Assembly: GCF_020662345.1 (NCBI RefSeq)
Contig: NZ_VMOA01000041.1
Location: forward strand, 1 to 50,545
Origin: Methylobacterium sp. W2
Lineage (GTDB): Bacteria; Pseudomonadota; Alphaproteobacteria; Rhizobiales; Beijerinckiaceae
Reading direction: 5' to 3'
Length of the DNA stretch: 50,545 nucleotides
The first letter of the stretch is position 1; each line of letters begins with the position of its first letter. Of this stretch, positions 14,160 through 23,799 are shown in pieces. The notes under the pieces are model-generated. The model was given only the letters and a program-made list of their open reading frames with translations, had not been told where the DNA came from and did no database searches. The translations under genes and the position numbers were made by a program.

Positions 14160-14473
14160 TGGGGACCGTCGATGCTTTGCGAAACGCAGGAAAGCATCGG
14201 CTCCGACATCACGGAAGGCATGAACGCGCATCCGCCAGAGGGGCCCGCAGCCGATTTCCGTCAATTGGGAGCCGCAGGGACGGGAATCAAGGGATGTCCC
14301 CGCTGCGTGGCCACACCGTCTCCGCAAGGAAGTTCGAGCTGGTCCACCGGTGTGGCTTAGCGGCCGCAGAATGGGGCAAACGACCCGGCGTCCCCCTCGC
14401 TTCCTTGTTTTGCTGCGCTGCGACGCCCCACAATGGTGTCTGGTTGCTTCGGTGCGGAACCGAGCGGGCGAGG
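14160..14473. promoter_or_regulatory. divergent intergenic region with inverted repeat
   Basis: This stretch separates terC (leftward) from the nuclease-like gene (rightward) and must hold both promoters. CCACACCG (14311-14318) and CGGTGTGG (14348-14355) are a perfect 8-base inverted repeat 29 bases apart, possibly a leader hairpin of terC or a split operator. No known riboswitch signature was found, and no protein-like frame. Confidence 0.4.
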
Positions 14474-15283
14474 ATGCAGCGCGTGATGATCGGGCGGCGT
14501 ATCGGACGCATCCTGAGGGTGGCGAGCGTGGCGCTTGTTCTCGCCGGGGCGGCCCGGGCCGAGGCGGCACGCTCCGTGGCGCCCGAATGCAGGAGCGGGC
14601 CGACGCGACATGAGACGCTTGCCGGGCTCGGGGAGCGCGGCGAGATGGTCCTGGCATCGGGTGGCCGTGCCGTCCTCGACGGGATTCGCTGGCCGATGGA
14701 GGACGATGGAGCGGCGCGTGCCTGGATGCTCAACCATCGGGACCGTGCTCTGACGCTCGTGCCGCGCGGCGAGATCGACCGTTGGAGCCGCGTACATGTG
14801 GATGCGGCCGTCTCCGACGAAGCCGTCGATCTGGCCGGCGGCTTGATCGAAGCGGGACTCGCTTATGCGGATGCGGGGGAGCGCGATACGCTCTGCCGCC
14901 CGGCGCTTCTCACCCTGGAATCCGGAGCGCGTTCGGCGGCGCGCGGGTTGTGGCGGGCGGGTGTTCGTGAGGGCCGGGACGGTGCAGCGTTGCGGGAGAT
15001 GACGGGGCATTTCATCGTGGCGCAGGGCCGGATCGTAAATGTCGGCGAGCGTCCGGCGCGGACCTATCTCGACTTCGCCAGACGAGGTGAGGATGGCTTG
15101 ACGGTCACCGTGTCGAAGCGCACTTGGCGGCGGTTGCGCGAACGTGGTCTGAGTGCGGCCGCGCTGCGGGGACGCCTCGTCCGGGTTCGTGGAATCGTCG
15201 AAGCGTGGCGCGGCCCCACCCTCGACATCGCGAGCGCGGACATGATCGAAGTTCTGGATGAGGAGCGGACGCTTCGGCGCTGA
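14474..15283 (+). CDS. exported protein with degenerate thermonuclease/OB-like features
   Basis: A 269-residue protein with a signal peptide (residues about 10-31, ARAEA cleavage region). Two halves are visible: GEMVLASGGRAVLDGIRWPM onward, which resembles the start of staphylococcal-nuclease-like domains, and a C-terminal OB-like part with GRIVNVGERPARTYLDFA. The usual nuclease Arg/Glu catalytic set cannot be confirmed, so it may be non-catalytic. ATG 14474 has its GCGAGG immediately adjacent; ATG 14486 is a possible start. It ends 5 bases before the M48 protease gene, so the two form an operon. Confidence 0.7.
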   Translation: MQRVMIGRRIGRILRVASVALVLAGAARAEAARSVAPECRSGPTRHETLAGLGERGEMVLASGGRAVLDGIRWPMEDDGAARAWMLNHRDRALTLVPRGEIDRWSRVHVDAAVSDEAVDLAGGLIEAGLAYADAGERDTLCRPALLTLESGARSAARGLWRAGVREGRDGAALREMTGHFIVAQGRIVNVGERPARTYLDFARRGEDGLTVTVSKRTWRRLRERGLSAAALRGRLVRVRGIVEAWRGPTLDIASADMIEVLDEERTLRR

Positions 15284-15288
15284 ACGGC

Positions 15289-16764
15289 ATGGGCGGGGGG
15301 CAAACACGACATCGCGGATATGGAGCGGCCCGAACCGGGCTACTCGTTTCGACGCTCATCCTGACCGGCTGCAGCTCTGACCAGAGCGGTATGGTCCTGC
15401 AGCCGGCGGCGATCAAGGTGCCCGTCGAAGCGCCCCGGACCACGGGCCGGGAGCGGACCGCGTCCGATGCCGACCATGCCAAGCTCGTGGCTTCGTTCGG
15501 AGGAGAATACCGCTCGCCGGCGGCTTTGCGCCTGTTGACCGAAGTGACCGACCGTCTGGTGAAGGCCACCGACCGGCCCGAAGAGACCTACGCGGTCACG
15601 TTGCTCGATTCACCGGTCATCAACGCCTTCGCCCTGCCGAATGGCCGCCTCTACGTGACGAGGGGCTTGCTGGCGCTGGCCAGCGATACGTCGGAGATCG
15701 CCGCCGTCCTCGCCCATGAGATCGCGCACGTCACCCTGCGCCATGCCACGGCGCGCACCGAACTAGCTTTGCGCTCCCAATTGGTGAGCCGGGTGGTCGC
15801 CGACGTGCTCAACGATCCGGCCACCGGCGCGCAGCTCCAGAACCAGTCGAAATTCGCCCTGGCCCGGTTCTCCCGAGATCAGGAACTCGAGGCGGACGGG
15901 ATCGGCGTTCGGACCCTCGCGCGGGCGGGTTACGATCCGTTCGGTGCGGGACGGTTCCTCAACTCCCTCAACCGCACCACCAACATGAAGACCGGAACCG
16001 GCATGGCCGGCGAGCCCGACATGCTCGCCACCCATCCGGGCACCAGCGAACGGATCAACCTCGTCACCCGGGCCGCGCGTCTCATCGGCGCACCGGGCCT
16101 CGGCGTGGATGAACGCGCCCGCTACCTCGCCGCCATCGACGGGATTGCCTATGGCGACAATCCGGGCGACGGCATCGTCAAGGGTCGCCGCTTCCTCCAT
16201 CCGAGCCTCGGAGTCGCCTTCGAGGTACCGGAGGGATTCACCATCGAGAATACGCGGAACGCCGTGCTCGGTGCCACGGGGGAGGGGAGCCGCCGGCTGC
16301 TGTTCGATCAGGTCGAGAGCCATGTGGGCCAGAGCCTGGAGGAGGTGCTGCGGGCCACATGGAGCGACAGCATCGAGGCGACCTCGGTGGAGAACCGCAT
16401 GATCGCCGGCAACTCGGCGGTGACCGCGATGTCGCGTGGCAAGGATTGGACCTTCCGCCTCGCCGCCGTCCGCGTCGGAGAGACGACCTACCGCATGATC
16501 ATGGCCGCCAAGGGCAGCACTGACCCCGACGGTGCGTTCCGGCGCTGGACGGAAAGCCTGTCCGGCGTCGGCCCCGACGAGGTGAAGTCTTTGCGCCCGC
16601 TGCGCATCCAGGTCGTGGTCGCCGGACCGGCCGACACGGTCGACGAGATGGCCCGGAGGATGGTGGTGCCAGATCGTCCCCTGGACCGGTTCCTCGTCCT
16701 CAACGAGCTGGAGCGGGGCGCCGTTATCCGTGCGGGGCAAAGCTACAAGCTCGTCGTCGAGTAG
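15289..16764 (+). CDS. M48-family metalloprotease lipoprotein (BepA/YfgC-like)
   Basis: A 491-residue zinc protease. A lipobox (LTGC, Cys28) anchors it in the envelope. The zinc motif is His143-Glu144-x2-His147 (HEIAH) with the third ligand Glu199 in ELEAD. After the peptidase domain (about 60-270) comes a beta-rich domain (about 290-420) and a C-terminal LysM-like end (GAVIRAGQSYKLVVE). Such BepA-like proteins check outer-membrane protein assembly in the periplasm; the long C-terminal half is typical of alphaproteobacterial members. It is 5 bases downstream of the exported nuclease-like gene. Confidence 0.92.
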   Translation: MGGGQTRHRGYGAARTGLLVSTLILTGCSSDQSGMVLQPAAIKVPVEAPRTTGRERTASDADHAKLVASFGGEYRSPAALRLLTEVTDRLVKATDRPEETYAVTLLDSPVINAFALPNGRLYVTRGLLALASDTSEIAAVLAHEIAHVTLRHATARTELALRSQLVSRVVADVLNDPATGAQLQNQSKFALARFSRDQELEADGIGVRTLARAGYDPFGAGRFLNSLNRTTNMKTGTGMAGEPDMLATHPGTSERINLVTRAARLIGAPGLGVDERARYLAAIDGIAYGDNPGDGIVKGRRFLHPSLGVAFEVPEGFTIENTRNAVLGATGEGSRRLLFDQVESHVGQSLEEVLRATWSDSIEATSVENRMIAGNSAVTAMSRGKDWTFRLAAVRVGETTYRMIMAAKGSTDPDGAFRRWTESLSGVGPDEVKSLRPLRIQVVVAGPADTVDEMARRMVVPDRPLDRFLVLNELERGAVIRAGQSYKLVVE

Positions 16765-16836
16765 CGGAACACGAGCGAGCGCGCGCGCGAGACCTGCCCG
16801 ACTTAACGGTGATTGACGCCGTGGGTTTCTCCTATA

Positions 16837-16859
16837 CCCCTCCCCGAATGGAGGAGGGG
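16837..16859. repeat. GC-rich intergenic hairpin
   Basis: CCCCTCC (16837-16843) and GGAGGGG (16853-16859) form a perfect stem between two convergent genes. CCCCTC and GAGGGGC recur with a different loop at 48903-48924, and a looser version lies at 21191-21210. It could be a REP-like element or a bidirectional stop signal; there is no T-tract. Confidence 0.5.
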
Positions 16860-16943
16860 CGGTGTTCTTTCAGAAACCCTTTCGCGCATCTTCCCTCATC
16901 CGCGCGATCGAGGGGTTCGGCGCGTCTCCACCCGCCTAATCGG

Positions 16944-18722
<1,779 letters not shown>

Positions 18723-18910
18723 CCCGGTGCTCGTTTTTAACTGTCGGATGCAGGCGCGATCCCGCAAGCAGGCCGCACGCAACCGTGAACTTATACGTCG
18801 CAACGCTAATCTCGTCCAAGCGTTGCAGGCTGCCGTCAAGCTTGCTCGTTTGTAGAGAGGAAACCTGAACGGGTCTTGAGCGGCAAGCGAATTCGGTGCC
18901 GTCCCACCCC

Positions 18911-20242
18911 TCAGGCGACCTCAGACTGACGGGTTTCCGGCATGATCAGGGCGAGCAGCGCGAAGCCGGCCAGACCCACGATGGCGAGGCCGAGGAAGGC
19001 GCTGTGACTGCCGAGATGATCGGCCATGATACCGGCCAGCGAGGTCGACAGGGCGGCGCCGATGCCCATGGCGGTTCCGACCGCGCCGAGGGCGAGGTTG
19101 AACCGCCCGGTGCCGCGCGTGACGTCGGACACCACGAGGGGGACCATGACGCCGAACACGGCCGCCGAGACGCCGTCGAAGACCTGGATCGCGACGAGGA
19201 GTTCCGGGCTGTCGGTATAGGCGAAGAGCAGGCCGCGGATCGGCAGGGCGGCAAAACCGATGAGGAGGAGCGGGCGGCGGCCCCACTTCTCTGCGGCCCG
19301 TCCGACCGCCGGACCGGAAATCGCCAGCACGACCTGGGGCACCACGATGCAGGCGGCGATGAGCGCGGTGGCGGTCTCGCTCGCCCTTAAAGTCAGCATG
19401 CTGCCCACCAGCGGCAGCATGGCGGCGTTGGCGAGAAAGAACAGGATCATGCAGGCGGCAAAGCACAGCAGGGCGCGGTTGGTGACGATGGCCTTCAGCG
19501 CGCTCTCTTTGGGGCCGGTCTCCACCGTTTCGGACTGGCGCGCCTGTATCGGCACCGCGCCCGGACGAATGAACGAGAGCGCGATCAGGGTCGGGATCAT
19601 GAGGAAGGCGGTGAGGTAGAACACCGCGTCGTTCGACAGGTAGTAGCCGCAGGCCCCCATCAGCGCCGCCGCGACCGCGTTGCCGAGCGCCGAGAAACTG
19701 GCATTGCGCCCGAGCCGCTCGCCGGCCCGCTTATGACCGACGAGGCCGATGCTGATGGCCGCGATGGCCGGTGTGAGGATGCAGCTCGCGGCGGAATGAG
19801 CCGCCATCGCAAGGAGGACGATCAGGAAGCTCGGCCACATGGCGAGAGCGAAGGCGCTGAGCGAGATCGCCACCACCGAGAGCCCCGCCGCGAAGCGTCG
19901 CGAGCGGACGGCATCGACGAACGCACCGCCCGGCACCTGACCGAGCAGGCTCACGAGACTTCCGACGGTCAGGGCGAAACCGATATCGGATTGCGTCCAT
20001 TGCGCCTGCGTGAAGTACACGGCGAGAAACGGACCGAAGCCGGTCTGGAGGTTCGCGACAAAGAACGCGAAGCCATCGAGCCCCCGGCTGCTCGTCACCG
20101 AAACAGCCTGCATGTCGGTGGAAACCTCTCCGGGCTTCTCGGCATAGGCGTCGCGCCGAAGAGCCCCTCGCGGCCGGAACTCCGATCGCGGCAATTCACG
20201 GGGCTTGATGACGCGTCGATTCTGCGGGCGGGATGCCGTCAT
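18911..20242 (-). CDS. MFS transporter
   Basis: A 443-residue major facilitator protein with twelve hydrophobic segments and the usual central loop (about residues 230-250). Substrate unknown; the AEKWGRRPLLLIGF loop is a motif-A-like element of drug/sugar-type families. The first 43 residues are polar and basic, atypical for the family; ATG 20113 (MQAVSVTSSRG) has GGAGAGG 10 bases upstream and would give a normal 400-residue protein. The longer start leaves only 8 bases after the PRC-barrel gene, suggesting co-transcription either way. Confidence 0.88.
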   Translation of the reverse strand: MTASRPQNRRVIKPRELPRSEFRPRGALRRDAYAEKPGEVSTDMQAVSVTSSRGLDGFAFFVANLQTGFGPFLAVYFTQAQWTQSDIGFALTVGSLVSLLGQVPGGAFVDAVRSRRFAAGLSVVAISLSAFALAMWPSFLIVLLAMAAHSAASCILTPAIAAISIGLVGHKRAGERLGRNASFSALGNAVAAALMGACGYYLSNDAVFYLTAFLMIPTLIALSFIRPGAVPIQARQSETVETGPKESALKAIVTNRALLCFAACMILFFLANAAMLPLVGSMLTLRASETATALIAACIVVPQVVLAISGPAVGRAAEKWGRRPLLLIGFAALPIRGLLFAYTDSPELLVAIQVFDGVSAAVFGVMVPLVVSDVTRGTGRFNLALGAVGTAMGIGAALSTSLAGIMADHLGSHSAFLGLAIVGLAGFALLALIMPETRQSEVA

Positions 20243-20250
20243 TTGTCCGG

Positions 20251-20964
20251 CTATTTCTCAGCCGGCTTGTCGGGCGCGGGTGAGGGAGCGGCACTCGGCG
20301 CCGGCGCCACCGGAGCCTGAACCGGCGCCGCGGGCTGGGCCGCCGGAGCCTGAGCCGCCGGAACCTGACTCGATGCGGTCGCGGGTGCCGGCTCGCCATC
20401 GGGCGGAACGCTGGGGCTGGCCGGGCCGAGGACCACGATGGGATCTCCCGGCTTGTATTCCGGTGAGACGCGCACCTGGTTGCGGCTCAATTGCAGGACG
20501 AGGCGGCTCGGCTTGCCATCGGGCGAGAAACGCATGGACCGCCAATCCACGGCGATCTTGCGGGAGCCGACCCCCAGGAAGCCGCCGAAATCGATGATGG
20601 CGGCGCGCGGGCGGCCGTCCTTGTCGAGGATGATGTCGATGATCCGGCCCATATCCTCGCCGGTGGAACTGCGTACGCCCTTGCCGAGCACGCCCTCGTA
20701 ATCCTGAGTGTCCAAGACCGTGGCCGGCGTGCCGGTCGGGAGTACGGGCCCGGTGGCCGTGGGCGCAGCCTGCGGCGCTGCAGGCTGCGGAGCCGGTGCA
20801 GGCAGCAGGACGGGAGGGGCGGCGGGAGCGGCCGGTGCTGCTTCGCTCGCCGGGCCGTTGACTAGGGCGTTCCCCTCCGCTGCGGCGGCGGCAGCCCAAA
20901 GGGTGATCGACGCGGCGGCGACCATCCGGACAGTTCTGAACACGTGCGTTCCCCGAAGAAGCAT
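20251..20964 (-). CDS. exported PRC-barrel protein with Pro/Ala-rich arms
   Basis: A 237-residue protein. A signal peptide covers about residues 1-29 (AAAAAAEG cleavage region). Low-complexity Ala/Pro segments flank a PRC-barrel domain at about 85-175 (GVRSSTGEDMGRIIDIILDK, then AAIIDFGGFLGVGSRKIAVD). PRC barrels are small beta barrels found in photosynthetic reaction-centre H subunits and RimM; exported versions are common in this order and of unknown role. The proline-rich arms probably span the periplasm or bind the wall. ATG 20964 follows GGGGACC by 6 bases. Confidence 0.87.
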   Translation of the reverse strand: MLLRGTHVFRTVRMVAAASITLWAAAAAAEGNALVNGPASEAAPAAPAAPPVLLPAPAPQPAAPQAAPTATGPVLPTGTPATVLDTQDYEGVLGKGVRSSTGEDMGRIIDIILDKDGRPRAAIIDFGGFLGVGSRKIAVDWRSMRFSPDGKPSRLVLQLSRNQVRVSPEYKPGDPIVVLGPASPSVPPDGEPAPATASSQVPAAQAPAAQPAAPVQAPVAPAPSAAPSPAPDKPAEK

Positions 20965-21328
20965 CTCGCCGGTCCCCGCTCAACCTGAGCCATTCCGATG
21001 AGTTCCCACCTGCCATGGGACGGACGGCGTATGAGGGCGGACCAAGGCGAAGTTATGGATGAGGGCGGGTCGATCGGCGACGGTGTGGCTCGCCGCGATG
21101 TCGAGTTGGCAAGAACCGGACCGTCGCGGCCATGGTGGCGCGGAGTATGGGGGGTGTCCAGACGAACCGGTGGACGATCACCCCGAATTTTCCCTCCTGT
21201 CGAGGGGGGAGGTGTGACAAACGCCCTGCGATCGTCTGGTTTTCGCCTTTTGTGCATCGTAGAGATGCGCGCAAGCGTGCCGGGCCACCCGCGCGAACCA
21301 GGGTGGAATACTTTTGAGGATCAAGTCG
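20965..21328. promoter_or_regulatory. divergent intergenic region
   Basis: This 364-base gap between the leftward PRC-barrel gene and the rightward lipoprotein must carry both promoters. The visible structure is the GC-rich hairpin at 21191-21210 (TCCCTCC / GGGGGGA, one wobble pair). No protein-like frame with a plausible start was found on either strand. Confidence 0.4.
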
Positions 21329-21706
21329 ATGCGTATCTCGTCGAACGTCTGCGCCGCGGCGCTCATCGCAGCGGCCCTGGGCGGATGCCAGGCGCTGTCC
21401 GGTAATTCCGGCGTCATGCCCGAAAGCGAAGTCGGGCCTCCGCCGTCCATGCGCGGTTCGGTTCCCGGAGCCCAGCGCCCGCGGGCGGCCGAGGTGGACC
21501 CCGACGGCGTGCCTCTCCAGACGGCGCCGACGCGGCGGCTCGACCTGCCGAAATCAGCCGGTGGCCAGGCCCGCTCGCAGGCAGAGTCGGAGCGGCGTAT
21601 CCGCCGCGAGGATATTGAAGGCGATACGACCAGCCGGTCGAGCTCCGGCGGTCTCGCACCGCAGATGGGCTCGGGCGGCAGCGTCGGCCTCGGCGGTAAG
21701 TTCTGA
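21329..21706 (+). CDS. small lipoprotein
   Basis: A 125-residue lipoprotein with hydrophobic residues 7-18 and a lipobox (LGGC, Cys20). The mature part is polar and Pro/Arg/Ser-rich, probably disordered, ending in GSGGSVGLGGKF; an RRLDLPKSAGGQARSQ segment lies mid-way. ATG 21329 is chosen because GAGGA lies about 8 bases ahead; a TTG 15 bases upstream is in frame. It is a single-gene unit. A GCCGCTTGCC / GGCAAGGCGGC hairpin about 40 bases after the stop may end the transcript. No known family. Confidence 0.75.
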   Translation: MRISSNVCAAALIAAALGGCQALSGNSGVMPESEVGPPPSMRGSVPGAQRPRAAEVDPDGVPLQTAPTRRLDLPKSAGGQARSQAESERRIRREDIEGDTTSRSSSGGLAPQMGSGGSVGLGGKF

Positions 21707-21851
21707 AGAGCGCTTGCGAGACTCGCGGTCACCGCCGCTTGCCACTTCCGGCAAGGCGGCGATGCGGGAGTTTGATGAAAGGCACTGCGACGGCTCCTCC
21801 CGTACGGTAGAAACGCTGCGTGCGGATCGCGTGACGGTGTGATCTCGACGG

Positions 21852-21992
21852 TCAGATTAGATCGGCGCCACGCGTGTCGGTTTCGCCCCGACTCTCGGCG
21901 GCGACGAGTCCGGCAAGACCAGCGAGGAACGCGCCGGAAGCGACGATGGCGAGGGCAACCACTGCGATGATCATGCGCGGAGTGTTCCTCAT
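21852..21992 (-). CDS. 46-residue single-helix membrane protein
   Basis: ATG 21992 encodes 46 residues: MRNTPR, a transmembrane helix (MIIAVVALAIVASGAFLAGL), then a short polar tail (ESRGETDTRGADLI). An internal ATG at 21974 (MIIAVV) has GAGGAA about 10 bases upstream and may be the real start. Third codon positions are GC-rich like neighbouring genes and unlike the flanking DNA. It is too short for standard ORF thresholds, so probably unannotated. Function unknown. Confidence 0.6.
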   Translation of the reverse strand: MRNTPRMIIAVVALAIVASGAFLAGLAGLVAAESRGETDTRGADLI

Positions 21993-22514
21993 CGAGTTTA
22001 AGGGATCGTTGCATTGTTGAGATTGGGCGATGCTTCTGCGTCCTTGATGAGAACCGGTGGAAAAAAATTACACGCGCGCCTCGCGACCAGGATCGGCCCT
22101 CGATCCTTCGAAATGACGGAGTAAGCCCGCGCGCTTCGCACCGGCCGCACCGCATTGGAGCGGATGACCCGATCGGCGACGCGAATGCCCTTTGCAGGGC
22201 CGGCATCCCCATATATCATTGTCATGATACAGCTTTTTGGAACGCGTCCCGATCCGTGGTCGCGGTGACGCCGCGTCGGCTAGATCCGAAGCGTGGCTGC
22301 ATCGGCAACCATTCATACCCTGGCGATTGCGTATGATCGGGGATTGAGGGGGTTGCTGGGTCCCCGTTATCCCCGTCCCTTCTGTGGATGGGCGGTCGGA
22401 CGATGTGTTTCCCTCTTGGAACGCTCTCAGCACCGCTTAGTTGTTGCAGCTATGCGCTCCGAGGCCCCTGGCCATGGGCGTGACGGCGCTCAAAGCCACA
22501 ATCCGGAGGAACTC
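21993..22514. other. intergenic region upstream of the SWIB gene
   Basis: This 522-base stretch has no convincing gene. A 75-residue minus-strand frame (21998-22225) has A/T-rich third positions unlike coding genes here and no ribosome-binding site. The last 100 bases must include the promoter of the SWIB gene. No riboswitch or clear operator was recognised. Confidence 0.4.
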
Positions 22515-22847
22515 ATGGCAACCAAGACCACCACGAAGGCAGCCGACAAGCCAGCCGCCGCCAAGAAGACCGCTGCTCCGAAGGCCGAAGGCGCCGCCAA
22601 GCCGAACGCGCTGCAGCAGCCGCTGAAGCCCTCCGAGGAACTCGCAGCCGTGGTCGGTGCCGCAGCGCTTCCGCGTGGCGAGGTCGTCAGCAAGGTCTGG
22701 GAATACATCAAGAAGCACAATCTCCAGAACCCCGAGAACAAGCGCGAGATCCTGGCCGACGACAAGCTGAAGAAGGTCTTTGGCAAGGATAAGTGCACCA
22801 TGTTCGAGATGAACAAGCACCTCGCGGCTCATCTCAAGTCGGCCTGA
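22515..22847 (+). CDS. SWIB/MDM2-domain protein with histone H1-like tail
   Basis: A 110-residue protein. Residues 1-30 are Lys/Ala/Pro-rich like a histone H1 tail, and about 33-108 form a complete SWIB domain (LQQPLKPSEELAAVVG, VWEYIKKHNLQNPENKREI, then KCTMFEMNKHLAAHL). SWIB domains are best known in eukaryotic chromatin remodelling; in bacteria they occur in Chlamydiae and several alphaproteobacteria, where they are suspected nucleoid proteins. GGAGGA precedes ATG 22515 and a strong terminator follows, so it is a well-expressed single gene. A DNA-binding role is inferred from the basic tail. Confidence 0.92.
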   Translation: MATKTTTKAADKPAAAKKTAAPKAEGAAKPNALQQPLKPSEELAAVVGAAALPRGEVVSKVWEYIKKHNLQNPENKREILADDKLKKVFGKDKCTMFEMNKHLAAHLKSA

Positions 22848-22858
22848 CGCCGATGCGG

Positions 22859-22891
22859 CCCGGCGCTTCGACAGCGCCGGGCAGGCTTTTC
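22859..22891 (+). terminator. intrinsic terminator of the SWIB gene
   Basis: CCCGGCGC (22859-22866) pairs perfectly with GCGCCGGG (22874-22881) around TTCGACA; a short TTTT follows at 22887-22890. Confidence 0.85.
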
Positions 22892-22932
22892 GAGACGGTT
22901 ATACGGCCGTTCCCGGTTCGGGTGGGCCGGCC

Positions 22933-23730
22933 TCAGGCGATGTGCCGGATGACCCCGCCATCCACACGCAGAGCGGCTCCGCTGGTGGCGCTCGCGGCCG
23001 GACTGCAGATGTAGGCCACCATGCTGGCCACCTCCTCTACCGTCGCGAGGCGACGGATCAGCGAGGTGGAGCGGTGCTCGGCGACGAAGTCGCGGCCCAG
23101 CTTGTCAAGGTCGACCTCGGCGGTATCCTTGGCCATCTTCGCCATGAAGTCCGCGACGCCCTCCGACAGGGTCGGACCGGGCAGCACGCTGTTCACCGTC
23201 ACCCCGCTTCCGGCCACAGTCTCGGCGAGGCCACGTGACACGGCAAGCTGCGCGGTCTTCGTCATGCCGTAATGCACCATCTCCACCGGGATGTTCAGGC
23301 CGGATTCGCTGGAGATGAAGACGACCCGCCCCCATCCCGCTTCGACCATGCCCGGTGTGTAAGCACGGGAGAGGCGAATGCCGCTCATGACGTTGGTCTC
23401 GTAGAAGCGAAGCCAATCCTCGTCGGCTATCTCGAAGAAGGGTTTGGGCTCGAAGATGCCGGTGTTGTTCACCAGGATGTCGACCGCCGGCAGGCCCTTC
23501 ACCAAAGCTTCCGCGCCGCTCGCCGTGGCGACGTCCCCCGGTGCCGCGATGAAGCAGGTCGTGCCAGTCTCCTCCGTCAACCGCGCGATCGCCGCCCGGA
23601 CCCGGTCCGGTGTGCGGCCGTTGATGGTGACCGTGGCGCCCATTTCGGCGAGAGCTTTGGCGATGCCGTATCCGATGCCGCCGGTCGAGCCGGTCACCAA
23701 TGCCCGTCGACCCTTGAGATTCATGTCCAT
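22933..23730 (-). CDS. short-chain dehydrogenase/reductase
   Basis: A 265-residue NAD(P)-dependent oxidoreductase. The nucleotide motif is TGSTGGIGYGIA (residues about 13-24); the NAG-type motif reads NNTG; the catalytic Ser-Tyr-Lys set is in ISSESG and VHYGMTK; PGPTLSEGV follows, and a glycine-rich end (SGAALRVDGG) is typical of the classical SDR class. Substrate unknown. GGAGG lies 9 bases before ATG 23730; ATG 23724 is also possible. It lies 69 bases downstream of the DHA2-type MFS gene on the same strand and may share its transcript. Confidence 0.9.
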   Translation of the reverse strand: MDMNLKGRRALVTGSTGGIGYGIAKALAEMGATVTINGRTPDRVRAAIARLTEETGTTCFIAAPGDVATASGAEALVKGLPAVDILVNNTGIFEPKPFFEIADEDWLRFYETNVMSGIRLSRAYTPGMVEAGWGRVVFISSESGLNIPVEMVHYGMTKTAQLAVSRGLAETVAGSGVTVNSVLPGPTLSEGVADFMAKMAKDTAEVDLDKLGRDFVAEHRSTSLIRRLATVEEVASMVAYICSPAASATSGAALRVDGGVIRHIA

Positions 23731-23799
23731 GCGTCTCGTCCTCCGTTGACAGCCCCGCGGGTCAACGCCCGAGTCGAGGTGGTGGCTGCGTTTGGCGGA

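Noticed and set aside
14160..14473. yybP-ykoY manganese riboswitch ahead of terC
   Set aside because: The conserved GGGGAGTA-type segments were not found on the terC strand.
21998..22225. 75-residue minus-strand ORF upstream of the SWIB gene
   Set aside because: Third codon positions are not GC-biased, no ribosome-binding site, no recognisable pattern.
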